DNA of 64,000 nucleotides, taken from assembly GCF_007989825.1 (NCBI RefSeq), contig NZ_BJUA01000010.1:111642-175641 (forward strand), given 5' to 3'. Shown piece after piece: positions 48,702 through 56,221 of the stretch. Position numbers and translations under genes: made by a program. Numbering within the stretch: the stretch's first letter is position 1; each line of letters opens with the position of its first letter. Origin of the DNA: Cellulomonas persica. GTDB taxonomy: Bacteria > Actinomycetota > Actinomycetes > Actinomycetales > Cellulomonadaceae. Below the pieces are notes generated by a model, which worked only from the letters and a program-made list of their open reading frames with translations, ran no database searches and had not been told where the DNA came from.

Positions 48702-49648
48702 AAGCCCAGGGCGTGCTGGGTGGCCAGGAGGGTCTGGGCCGAGTGCTGCAGCTGGTCCTCCTCGACGGGGGTGGTCGACACCTCCGGCACGTACTGCACC
48801 CCGCCCGCACCGACGACGCTCGGCACCGACAGCGCGACGCCGTGCAGCCGGTGCAGGCCGTCGTGCACCGTGCTGACCGGGAGGACGGCGTGCTGGTCGC
48901 CGAGGATCGCCTCGACGATCCGCGCGCACGCGAGCCCGATCGCGAGGTTCGTCGCACCCTTGCCGTCGATGATCCGGTAGGCCGCGTCGCGCACGTCCTG
49001 CGTGATCGCGTCGAGCTCGTCGGGCGTGAACCGGTGACCGTCGGGGGAGACCCAGTCGAGCACGGGCGTCGTCCCGATGCGTGCCTGCGACCACAGCGCG
49101 AACCCGGTGTCCCCGTGCTCGCCCACGATGTCGGCGTGCACGCTGGACGCGGAGACGAGCGCACGATCGGCGACGAGACGGCGCAGGCGGGACGTGTCGA
49201 GCACGGTGCCCGACGAGAAGACGCGCGACGAGGGCAGACCGGTGATCTGCTGCGCGGCGACCGTGAGCACGTCGCACGGGTTGGTCACGATGCAGATGAC
49301 CGCGTCGGGTGCGTGCTCGAGCAGGATCGGCAGCAGTCGCTCGAGCAGGCGCACGTTGGTCCCCGCGAGGTCGAGCCGGGTCTGCCCGGGCTTCTGCTTG
49401 GCGCCCGCGGTGATGACGACGAGGTGCGAGCCGTCGATGACGTCGGGGTCCGCGCCGCCGACCACGCTGCCGCCCGTGAACCACGTGCCGTGCGCGAGGT
49501 CGAGCACCTCGGCCTCGACCTTCGGGCGGTCGATGTCGTACAGCGCGACCGTGCGGGCCGAGCCGCGGATGAGCGCGGCGTACGCGACGCTCACGCCGAC
49601 GCTCCCGGCACCGACGACCGTCAGCCGGGAGTTCTCGATCCTGGCCAT
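48698..49648 (-). CDS. ldh: L-lactate dehydrogenase
   Basis: 316 residues. NAD-dependent lactate/malate dehydrogenase superfamily. Rossmann motif VVGAGSVGVSVAYA, coenzyme Asp in ALYDID, substrate loop AKQKPGQTRLDL (Gln at the specificity position, which favours lactate over malate), VTNPCDVLT and catalytic His in GEHGDTGFALW. Reduces pyruvate at the end of fermentation. ATG with minus-strand TAGCGT 6 nt upstream. Convergent with the nickel permease gene, sharing the stop tetranucleotide CTAG. Confidence 0.93.
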   Translation of the reverse strand: MARIENSRLTVVGAGSVGVSVAYAALIRGSARTVALYDIDRPKVEAEVLDLAHGTWFTGGSVVGGADPDVIDGSHLVVITAGAKQKPGQTRLDLAGTNVRLLERLLPILLEHAPDAVICIVTNPCDVLTVAAQQITGLPSSRVFSSGTVLDTSRLRRLVADRALVSASSVHADIVGEHGDTGFALWSQARIGTTPVLDWVSPDGHRFTPDELDAITQDVRDAAYRIIDGKGATNLAIGLACARIVEAILGDQHAVLPVSTVHDGLHRLHGVALSVPSVVGAGGVQYVPEVSTTPVEEDQLQHSAQTLLATQHALGF

Positions 49649-49654
49649 GCGGCC

Positions 49655-49660
49655 ACGCTA
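49655..49660 (-). promoter_or_regulatory. Candidate -10 box TAGCGT for ldh
   Basis: Minus-strand TAGCGT is 6 nt before the ATG at 49648. Confidence 0.45.
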
Positions 49661-49739
49661 GACCCGGCCCCGCAGACGGGCACGACGAGCAGGAGCGCCG
49701 GGACGGGCGGGCGGCCGGCGCACGGGCCGGCGCCCCGCG

Positions 49740-50003
49740 TCAGTGACGGTCGCGTGCGCGGACGCGCAGACCGCTCGCGCGCAGCCGACGCACCAGCTCG
49801 CGCGTGCCCACCGGGACGGCGCCCAGCGCGACGAGCTCGTCGTACCGCTCGTCGGGCACGTCGTAGTGGTCCAGGTCGAACGCGCGCGGCGGGATGCCCG
49901 CACGGGCCGCGAACGCGTGGAGCTCGTCGAGCGAGGAGTCGCTCACGAGGTGCGACCACAGCCGCTCGTGGCGCGGCCACAGCGGAGGGTCGACGAGGAT
50001 CAC
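49740..50003 (-). CDS. DUF4031 domain protein
   Basis: 87 residues. DUF4031 family, recognised from VILVDPPLWPRHERLWSHLVSD (split: VILVDPPLWP and ERLWSHLVSD), ELHAFAARAGIPPRAFDLDHYDVP and ELVRRLRASGLR. A small actinobacterial protein of unknown function. The GTG overlaps the stop of the upstream HD-domain gene (GTGA), so the two are co-translated. Confidence 0.85.
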   Translation of the reverse strand: MILVDPPLWPRHERLWSHLVSDSSLDELHAFAARAGIPPRAFDLDHYDVPDERYDELVALGAVPVGTRELVRRLRASGLRVRARDRH

Positions 50004-50812
50004 GAGCTCGCGGGCCTGCTCTGCGCGCCGCCGCCGGCCTCGTCGGACCGGGCGTCGGACGGGGTGTCCACGGGGTCCGGGGCGACGAGCGCGCTCGCCG
50101 CGGCCTCCGCGTCGTACTTCGCGATCTCCTTCTCGAGGCGCTGCAGCTCGGCCTCGACGTTCTGCCGTGCCGGCTCCTCCCAGCCCGCGCCCATCGGCGA
50201 CGAGAACAGCGAGGGACGGGCCAGGAGCTTGCGCAGGATGCGTGCCCGCGACCGGGCGTAGTCCGCCGCGGGGACGTGCGAGTACTCGGCGCGCACGTCG
50301 TGCAGGTACGCCTTGTAGCGCTGCGGTTCGCTCGCGAGCATCGCGAGGTCCGCGTCGCACAGGACTGCGCAGTCCGGGTCCTTCGGGTTCGGCGCGTGGC
50401 GCACGAGCGCGGTGACCAGGTCGTGCACGCGCATCGCGTTGTGCTCGGGCACGCCCAGCCCGACGAGCTCGTCGTACGCGAGGCGCGCGCTCGCGGCCTC
50501 GTCCTCGCCGCCCTTCGCGGCGTACGCCTTGCGCTCCGCGGAGTCGAACACCGCGCCGTGGTACCAGGCGGCGAGCCGCACCAGGTCCGGCTCGTGGCTC
50601 TCCGCGTCGAGCTCGTCGACGCGCACGAGCACCTCGACGAGGTGCTTGACGTTGTGGAAATGACGGCCCGGCGACAGCCACCGCTCGAGCAGACGCTCGG
50701 CGACGGCGCGGATCTCCTGCGGGGTCGCCGTGGCTCCCGCCCCGACGACATTGCGGACGAATGCGGGCACCAGCCAGGCAGGCGCTTCGAGGACGCCCAT
50801 GACCACCCTCAT
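50000..50812 (-). CDS. HD-domain phosphohydrolase-like protein
   Basis: 270 residues. Metal-dependent HD-superfamily fold: HFHNVKHLVEVL (first His), AAWYHGAVFDS (His and Asp), EDEAASARLAY and CDADLAMLAS (final Asp). The set resembles a predicted metal-dependent HD hydrolase group of unknown substrate. The C-terminal 70 residues include a Glu/Leu-rich coiled coil (NVEAELQRLEKEIAKYDAEA) and an Ala/Ser/Asp-rich tail. Possible starts at 50812 and 50800. It overlaps DUF4031 and is probably the first gene of that pair. Confidence 0.8.
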   Translation of the reverse strand: MRVVMGVLEAPAWLVPAFVRNVVGAGATATPQEIRAVAERLLERWLSPGRHFHNVKHLVEVLVRVDELDAESHEPDLVRLAAWYHGAVFDSAERKAYAAKGGEDEAASARLAYDELVGLGVPEHNAMRVHDLVTALVRHAPNPKDPDCAVLCDADLAMLASEPQRYKAYLHDVRAEYSHVPAADYARSRARILRKLLARPSLFSSPMGAGWEEPARQNVEAELQRLEKEIAKYDAEAAASALVAPDPVDTPSDARSDEAGGGAQSRPASS

Positions 50813-50875
50813 GACGACGACTAGGACGGGTCAGCATAGCCCCGCGCCGCCGGCCCGGCGTCCCGGCGTTCGTCG

Positions 50876-52612
50876 TCACCCAGCGGGTGGGACGGCCGGG
50901 GCCGCGGCGGGGATCTCGACGCGGACCGTCGTCCCGCCGCCCGGGGTCTGCGCGAGGTCGACGCGGCCGTCGTGCGCGGTGACGATCGCGGCGACGATCG
51001 CCATGCCCAGCCCGGCGCCGCCCGACGTCCGCCCACGCGAGGCGTCCACGCGGTAGAACCGCTCGAACACGCGCGCGGCGTGCTCGGGGTCGATGCCCGA
51101 GCCGTGGTCGCGCACCTCGACGACGCCCACGCGACGCCCGGCCGGCGGCGCACCGGGCGTGGTGGGCTCGTCGGCCTCGGGCTCCTGCCGCGCGACGCCG
51201 ACCGCGATCTCGACGGGTGTGCCCGCCGGGGTGTGCTGCACGACGTTCCCGACGAGGTTCGCGACGACCTGCCGCAGCCGCGCCTCGTCGCCGTCGACCA
51301 TCGTCGGACCCGTGACCGTACCCGGGACGAGCGGGACGATCCGCGCGGGGCGTGACGGGTCGAGCGCGTGCAGGTCGCTCACGGCGTCCGCCGCGACGAC
51401 CGTGAGATCCACCGGCGAGCGCCGCATCGGGCGCTGCTCGTCGAGCCGCGCGAGCGACAGCAGGTCCTCGACGAGGCTGCCCATGCGCGTCGCCGAGCTC
51501 TCGATGCGCCCGAACGTGTCGTCGACCTGGTCCTTCGTCGTCAGCGCGCCCATCCGGTACAGCTCGCCGTACCCGCGGATCGCGGCGAGCGGGGTGCGCA
51601 GCTCGTGGGACGCGTCGGCGACGAACCGGCGCATGCGAGCCTCGGAGGCCGTGCGCGCCGCGAACGCCTTCTCGATCTGCGCGAGCATGCCGTTGAGCGC
51701 CGCGCCGAGCCGCCCGACCTCGGTCGAGACCGGTGCGGGCGGCACGCGCTGCGAGAAGTCGCCCGCCGCGAACGCCGCCGCGGTCTGCTCGATGTGCGTG
51801 AGCGGGCGCAGCGAGCGCCGCACCGCCCAGCGGCTGACGAACGCACCCGCGAGCAGGATCACCGCGCCCGACGTCACGAGCACGAGCGTCATGAGCTCGA
51901 CGGTGTCCGCGACGTCCGCCAGCGGCAGGGCGACCATCAGGGCGACCTGCTCGCTCGTGAAGCGGTTCGTCGCGGGCAGCGCGACGACGCGCCACGCCGA
52001 GTCGCGGTCGGACGAGACGGTGAACGGCTCGCCGTCACGCGCCTGCGCCTCGTCGTACGTGAGGTTCGGCAGGGCGGGGGTGCCGCGCTCGGCGAGCAGC
52101 TGCGCGCGCGGCGAGAACAGCGTGAGCACCTCGCCGCGCTGGACCACCGCGCCGTAGTAGTCCGTCGGCGGGCCCTGCTGCTGCCAGACGTCGTCCTGGG
52201 AGCGGTACGTCGTGACGAGCTGGACGCCTTCGGTCGCGAGCTTGTCGTCGACCTGCGCGACGAGCGTGCGCTGCACGAGCGCGGTCGCGGTCGCGCCCGC
52301 GAGCACCAGGCCGACGAGCAGCAGCACCGTCGAGATGCCCACGAGCCGGCCGACGAGCGGCACCCCGCCCCACCAGCGCGCGACACCTCCCGACAGGCCC
52401 GCACCTCCCGACGGGACCGTGCCGTCCGACGGGGCGGCGCCGTCCGACGGGCCCGTGCCGTCCGACGGGACGGTGCCGTCCGACAGGCCCGTGCCGTCCG
52501 ACGCGCGTGTGCCGACCGGGCCCGGCTGCGCGGTCTCGTCCGGCTTGCCGGGCGGGCCCGACGGGCGTCGGACCGGCGGCGGCGGGACCGGACCCGGGTC
52601 GGAAGGGCTCAC
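50876..52612 (-). CDS. OmpR-partner sensor histidine kinase
   Basis: 578 residues. The first 85 residues are a Pro/Ser/Gly/Asp-rich tail with repeated six-residue Ser-Asp-Gly-x-x-Pro units coded by an 18-bp repeat. Two membrane helices (about 92-112 and about 235-258) bracket an extracellular sensor domain; then HAMP (about 260-312), HisKA with FVADASHELRTPLAAIRGYGEL, and HATPase with DEARLRQVVANLVGNVVQHTP, VVEVRDHGSGIDPEHA and GGAGLGMAIVAAIV. ATG overlaps the response regulator stop. Similar to Streptomyces/Mycobacterium envelope-stress kinases; the signal is unknown. Confidence 0.92.
   Translation of the reverse strand: MSPSDPGPVPPPPVRRPSGPPGKPDETAQPGPVGTRASDGTGLSDGTVPSDGTGPSDGAAPSDGTVPSGGAGLSGGVARWWGGVPLVGRLVGISTVLLLVGLVLAGATATALVQRTLVAQVDDKLATEGVQLVTTYRSQDDVWQQQGPPTDYYGAVVQRGEVLTLFSPRAQLLAERGTPALPNLTYDEAQARDGEPFTVSSDRDSAWRVVALPATNRFTSEQVALMVALPLADVADTVELMTLVLVTSGAVILLAGAFVSRWAVRRSLRPLTHIEQTAAAFAAGDFSQRVPPAPVSTEVGRLGAALNGMLAQIEKAFAARTASEARMRRFVADASHELRTPLAAIRGYGELYRMGALTTKDQVDDTFGRIESSATRMGSLVEDLLSLARLDEQRPMRRSPVDLTVVAADAVSDLHALDPSRPARIVPLVPGTVTGPTMVDGDEARLRQVVANLVGNVVQHTPAGTPVEIAVGVARQEPEADEPTTPGAPPAGRRVGVVEVRDHGSGIDPEHAARVFERFYRVDASRGRTSGGAGLGMAIVAAIVTAHDGRVDLAQTPGGGTTVRVEIPAAAPAVPPAG
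52392..52517 (-). repeat. 18-bp in-frame tandem repeat in the kinase N-terminus
   Basis: Seven units of period 18, each like GACGGGACCGTGCCGTCC on the plus strand, coding for Asp-Gly-Thr-Val/Gly-Pro-Ser on the minus strand. Last and first units are more degenerate. Confidence 0.8.
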
Positions 52613-53337
52613 GACATCGTGCGCAGGAGGTAGCCGACCCCGCGCTTGGTGTGGATGAGCGGCGGCAGCTTCTCGCCGTCCGGGCCGGTCAACGAGTCGA
52701 CCTTGCGCCGCAGGTACGAGATGTAGGACTCGACGATGTTCGCGTCGCCGCCCCAGTCGTACTGCCAGACGTGGTCGAGGATCTGGGTCTTCGACAGGAC
52801 CCGGCCCGCGTTGAGCATGAGGTAGCGCAGCAGCTTGAACTCGGTGGGGGACAGGTCGATCTCCTGGCCCGCGCGGCGCACCTCGTGCGAGTCGTCGTCG
52901 AGCTCGAGGTCCGCGTACCGCAGCACGTTGCCGCCGTCGTCGTCGACCGAGCCCGTGCGACGCAGGATCGCCCGGATCCGCGCGACGACCTCCTCGAGGC
53001 TGAACGGCTTGGTGACGTAGTCGTCGCCGCCGACCGTCAGCCCCTGCACCTTGTCCGACGTGTCGTCGCGCGCGGTGAGGAACAGCACGGGCATGTGCTG
53101 GCCCTTCTCGCGCAGGCGTCGCGTGACGGTGAACCCGTCCATGTCGGGGAGCATCACGTCGAGCACCAGCAGGTCCGGCTCGAGGTCGCGCGCCATGCGC
53201 AGCGCCGAGCCGCCGTCCGCCGCCGCGTGCACCTCGAAGCCGGCGAACCGCAGGCTCGTGGCCAGCAGCTCGCGGATGTTCGGCTCGTCGTCCACGACGA
53301 GCAGACGTGCCTCGGCGTCGGTCGCGTGCGTGCTCAT
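52609..53337 (-). CDS. OmpR/PhoB-family response regulator
   Basis: 242 residues. Receiver domain with LLVVDDEPNIRELL, phospho-acceptor Asp in LLVLDVMLPDMDGF, and Lys in YVTKPFSLEEVV. The winged-helix domain from about 145 has LSPTEFKLLRYLMLNAGRVLSKTQILDHVW and YISYLRRKVD. It is most like the MprA/PhoP-type regulators of actinobacteria. Cognate kinase downstream with a 4-base overlap. Upstream, a CAGGAT 6 nt before the ATG may be its -10. Confidence 0.94.
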   Translation of the reverse strand: MSTHATDAEARLLVVDDEPNIRELLATSLRFAGFEVHAAADGGSALRMARDLEPDLLVLDVMLPDMDGFTVTRRLREKGQHMPVLFLTARDDTSDKVQGLTVGGDDYVTKPFSLEEVVARIRAILRRTGSVDDDGGNVLRYADLELDDDSHEVRRAGQEIDLSPTEFKLLRYLMLNAGRVLSKTQILDHVWQYDWGGDANIVESYISYLRRKVDSLTGPDGEKLPPLIHTKRGVGYLLRTMS

Positions 53338-53506
53338 GTCCCGATCCTGCCGCGCAACCCTGGGCGATGCCTGGGAACCGCCTGGACGTTCACGCGCGTG
53401 GGGGCGGTCGGGCCCGATCCCGCGGCTCACCGGGCCGCGGACGCGGCGCAGGGCCGCGGTCACGGCCGCGTGAGCAGCGGGTTTCGGACGATCGTCCGGC
53501 AGCCGG

Positions 53507-53512
53507 TACCGT
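53507..53512 (+). promoter_or_regulatory. Candidate -10 box TACCGT for the amidotransferase gene
   Basis: TACCGT is 8 nt before the GTG at 53521. Confidence 0.45.
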
Positions 53513-53520
53513 CGGCGGAC

Positions 53521-54252
53521 GTGACTCGAGTGACCGTGGTACAGAGCTCGGCCGACGTCCCCCTGGACCGGTTCGCCGGCTGGTGGAGCGACGTCGAGCT
53601 GACGGTCGTGCGCGCCGACCTCGGCGAGGCCGTCCCCGAGCTGCGCGAGGTCGGCGACGGGCTCGTCGTGCTGGGTGGGCACATGAGCGCCTACGACGAC
53701 GAGGCGGCCGGCTGGCTGCCCGCGCTGCGCTCGCTGCTCGCGCAGGCGTCGTCCGCCGGCGTCCCGACGCTCGGCGTCTGCCTGGGCGCCCAGCTCCTGG
53801 CCGTCGCGACCGGCGGGCGTGTGCAGGTCGCCGCGCCCCCGGGGCCCGAAGCGGGGATCGTCGACCTGTGGTGGCGGCCCGAGGCCGCGTCCGACGCGCT
53901 CGTCGGACCGCTCGTCGCCGGCCTGCCCGGTGCGGGCGACCGCAAGGTCAGCGCGCAGCCGACCCTGCACTCCGACGCGGTCGTCGACCTGCCCCCGGGT
54001 GCCGTGTGGCTCGCGTCGTCGAACCAGTACCCGTACCAGGCGTTCCGTGTGGGCTCGGCGTGGGGCCTGCAGTTCCACCCGGAGGCCTCGACGACGACGC
54101 TGCGCGACTGGGCGGTCTGGGACGGCACGGTCGACGTCGAGGCGGTCCTGGCCGACTACGCCGCGCGGGAGGCCGAGCTCGTCGCGACCGGCGCGGTGCT
54201 GGCCGGCGCGTTCCTCGACGTCGTGCGCGAGAGCGCGAGCGTCTCGGCCTGA
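53521..54252 (+). CDS. Class I glutamine amidotransferase-like protein
   Basis: 243 residues, a free-standing GATase1 domain. Cys nucleophile in TLGVCLGAQLLAVATGG (about 80-96) and the catalytic His-x-Glu in LQFHPEASTTTL (about 182-193). Resembles GuaA-like and gamma-glutamyl-hydrolase-type proteins of unknown physiological partner; no synthetase domain is adjacent. It may hydrolyse gamma-glutamyl amides. GTG at 53521 supported by TACCGT 8 nt upstream. The next small gene starts 7 nt after its stop. Confidence 0.85.
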   Translation: MTRVTVVQSSADVPLDRFAGWWSDVELTVVRADLGEAVPELREVGDGLVVLGGHMSAYDDEAAGWLPALRSLLAQASSAGVPTLGVCLGAQLLAVATGGRVQVAAPPGPEAGIVDLWWRPEAASDALVGPLVAGLPGAGDRKVSAQPTLHSDAVVDLPPGAVWLASSNQYPYQAFRVGSAWGLQFHPEASTTTLRDWAVWDGTVDVEAVLADYAAREAELVATGAVLAGAFLDVVRESASVSA

Positions 54253-54259
54253 GCGCCGC

Positions 54260-54556
54260 GTGCCGTCCTACCGGGTCCGCGCGAACGTCGGGCTGCTGCG
54301 GCCCGGCACGTCCGCGCCCGACCTGCTGCCCGACACCGTCGCGTTCGCGCGCACGCTCGTCACCGTCGAGGCGTCCGACGTCGAGGTCGTCCGCGGCCGC
54401 GCGCGCGTGACGGTCCGGTTCCAGGCCGACGACGACGCGTCCGCGCGTCGGGCGGGCTGGGCGGTCCTGCACCGCCTCGACGAGCTCGCGGAGATCGACG
54501 GCCGCCACCTCACGCGCCGCTTCGGCGCCCGCTGGTACGCGCTGCGCCCCACCTGA
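54260..54556 (+). CDS. Small conserved-looking hypothetical protein
   Basis: 98 residues, no recognised family. YRVRANVGLLRPGTSAPDLLPDTVAFARTLVTVE is followed by VEVVRGRARVTVRFQADDDASARRAGWAVLHRLDELAEI and a basic C-terminus, giving an alpha-beta pattern (beta strands then a helix), as in a small ferredoxin-like fold. GTG start 7 nt after the amidotransferase stop; no separate promoter is visible. It reads cleanly into the convergent helicase gene end. Confidence 0.6.
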   Translation: MPSYRVRANVGLLRPGTSAPDLLPDTVAFARTLVTVEASDVEVVRGRARVTVRFQADDDASARRAGWAVLHRLDELAEIDGRHLTRRFGARWYALRPT

Positions 54557-54580
54557 CCCGCCCCTGCTCGAGCACCGGGG

Positions 54581-56221
54581 TCAGGCGACGCCGAGGTCCT
54601 CGGCGTCCTTGATGGTGTACGCATAGCCCTGCTCGGCCAGGAAGCGCTGGCGGTGGGCGGCGAAGTCCTGGTCGACGGTGTCGCGTGCGACCACCGTGTA
54701 GAAGTGCGCCGTCCGCCCGCTCGCCTTGGGGCGCATGATGCGGCCGAGCCGCTGCGCCTCCTCCTGCCGTGACCCGAACGAGCCCGAGACCTGGATGGCC
54801 ACGGACGCCTCGGGCAGGTCGATCGAGAAGTTCGCGACCTTCGACACGACGAGCTTGGTGATCTCCCCCGAGCGGAACGCGTCGAACAGGCGCTGCCGCT
54901 CGCGCACGGTCGTCTCGCCCGTGATGAGGTCCGCGCCGATGTGCTCGGCGAGCTCGTGGAGCTGGTCGAGGTACTGGCCGATCACGAGCGTCGGCTCGCC
55001 CTCGTGCTGAGCGACGAGCCGCTCGACGACGCGGTTCTTGCCCGACGCGGTCGCCGCGAGCCGGTACTTCTCCTCCGGCTCGGCGGTCGCGTACGCCATG
55101 CGGTCGGAGTCGGGCAGGGTCAGGCGCACCTCGATGCACTCGGCGGGCGCGATGTAGCCCTGCGCCTCGATGTCCTTCCACGGCGCGTCGAACCGCTTGG
55201 GCCCGATCAGCGAGAAGACCTCGTCCTCGCGCCCGTCCTCGCGCACGAGCGTCGCGGTCAGGCCCAGGCGACGGCGCGCCTGCAGGTCCGCGGTCATGCG
55301 GAAGATCGGCGCAGGCAGCAGGTGCACCTCGTCGTACAGGACCAGGCCCCAGTCGCGTGCGTCGAGCAGCTCGAGGTGCGTGTACACGCCCTTCCGCTTG
55401 GTGGTGAGCACCTGGTACGTCGCGATCGTGACCGGCCGGATCTCCTTGCGGGCACCGGAGTACTCGCCGATCTCGTCCTCGGTCAGCGACGTGCGGCGCA
55501 CGAGCTCGTCACGCCACTGCCGGGCCGAGACGGTGTTGGTGACGAGGATCAGCGTCGTCGTCGAGGACTTCGCCATCGCACCCGCGCCGACGATCGTCTT
55601 GCCCGCACCACAGGGCAGCACGACGACGCCCGACCCGCCGTGCCAGAACCCCTCGACGGCCTGCTGCTGGTAGGGCCGCATGGCCCAGCCGTCCTCCTCG
55701 AGCGTGATCGGGTGCGCCTCACCGTCGACGTAGCCCGCGAGGTCCTCGGCGGGCCAGCCGAGCTTGAGCAGCACCTGCTTGAGGTGGCCGCGCTCGGACG
55801 GGTGGACGACGACGTCGGTCGCGTCCAGCCGCGTCCCCAGCAGACCCGCGGTGCGCTTGGACTTCATGACCTCGGCGAGCACCGCCGGGTCGAGCGCGTG
55901 CAGGACGAGCCCGTGCACCGGGTCCTGGACGAGCTGCAGCCGCCCGTAGCGCGCCATCGTCTCGGCGACGTCCACCAGCAGCGCGTGCGGCACCGGGTAG
56001 CGGCTGTACTCGAGCAGCACGTCGACGACCTGCTCGGCGTCGTGCCCCGCGGCGCGCGCGTTCCACAGCCCGAGCGGCGTCAGGCGGTACGTGTGCACGT
56101 GCTCCGGCGCGCGCTCGAGCTCGGCGAACGGGGCGATCGCGCGACGGCACGCGTCCGCCTGGTCGTGGTCGATCTCGAGCAGCAGCGTCTTGTCGCTCTG
56201 CACGATGAGCGGTCCGGTCAC
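54581..56221 (-). CDS. XPB/Rad25-type DNA helicase
   Basis: 546 residues. SF2 helicase of the bacterial XPB group. Residues 1-170 are the damage-recognition-like N-terminal region. Walker A is LPCGAGKTIVGAGAM, motif II LVLYDEVHLLPA, motif III GLTATLVREDGRE, and the second lobe ends with QVSGSFGSRQEEAQRLGRIMRPK (split: VSGSFGSRQ, EEAQRLGRIM), the motif VI arginines. Predicted to translocate 3' to 5' on DNA and to act in repair. GTG start overlaps the upstream partner's stop (ATGTGA), so the two proteins are made together. Confidence 0.93.
   Translation of the reverse strand: MTGPLIVQSDKTLLLEIDHDQADACRRAIAPFAELERAPEHVHTYRLTPLGLWNARAAGHDAEQVVDVLLEYSRYPVPHALLVDVAETMARYGRLQLVQDPVHGLVLHALDPAVLAEVMKSKRTAGLLGTRLDATDVVVHPSERGHLKQVLLKLGWPAEDLAGYVDGEAHPITLEEDGWAMRPYQQQAVEGFWHGGSGVVVLPCGAGKTIVGAGAMAKSSTTTLILVTNTVSARQWRDELVRRTSLTEDEIGEYSGARKEIRPVTIATYQVLTTKRKGVYTHLELLDARDWGLVLYDEVHLLPAPIFRMTADLQARRRLGLTATLVREDGREDEVFSLIGPKRFDAPWKDIEAQGYIAPAECIEVRLTLPDSDRMAYATAEPEEKYRLAATASGKNRVVERLVAQHEGEPTLVIGQYLDQLHELAEHIGADLITGETTVRERQRLFDAFRSGEITKLVVSKVANFSIDLPEASVAIQVSGSFGSRQEEAQRLGRIMRPKASGRTAHFYTVVARDTVDQDFAAHRQRFLAEQGYAYTIKDAEDLGVA

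Noticed and set aside
52392..52517. CRISPR-like array
   Set aside because: The repeat has no spacers, a period of 18 bp, and encodes an in-frame peptide repeat.
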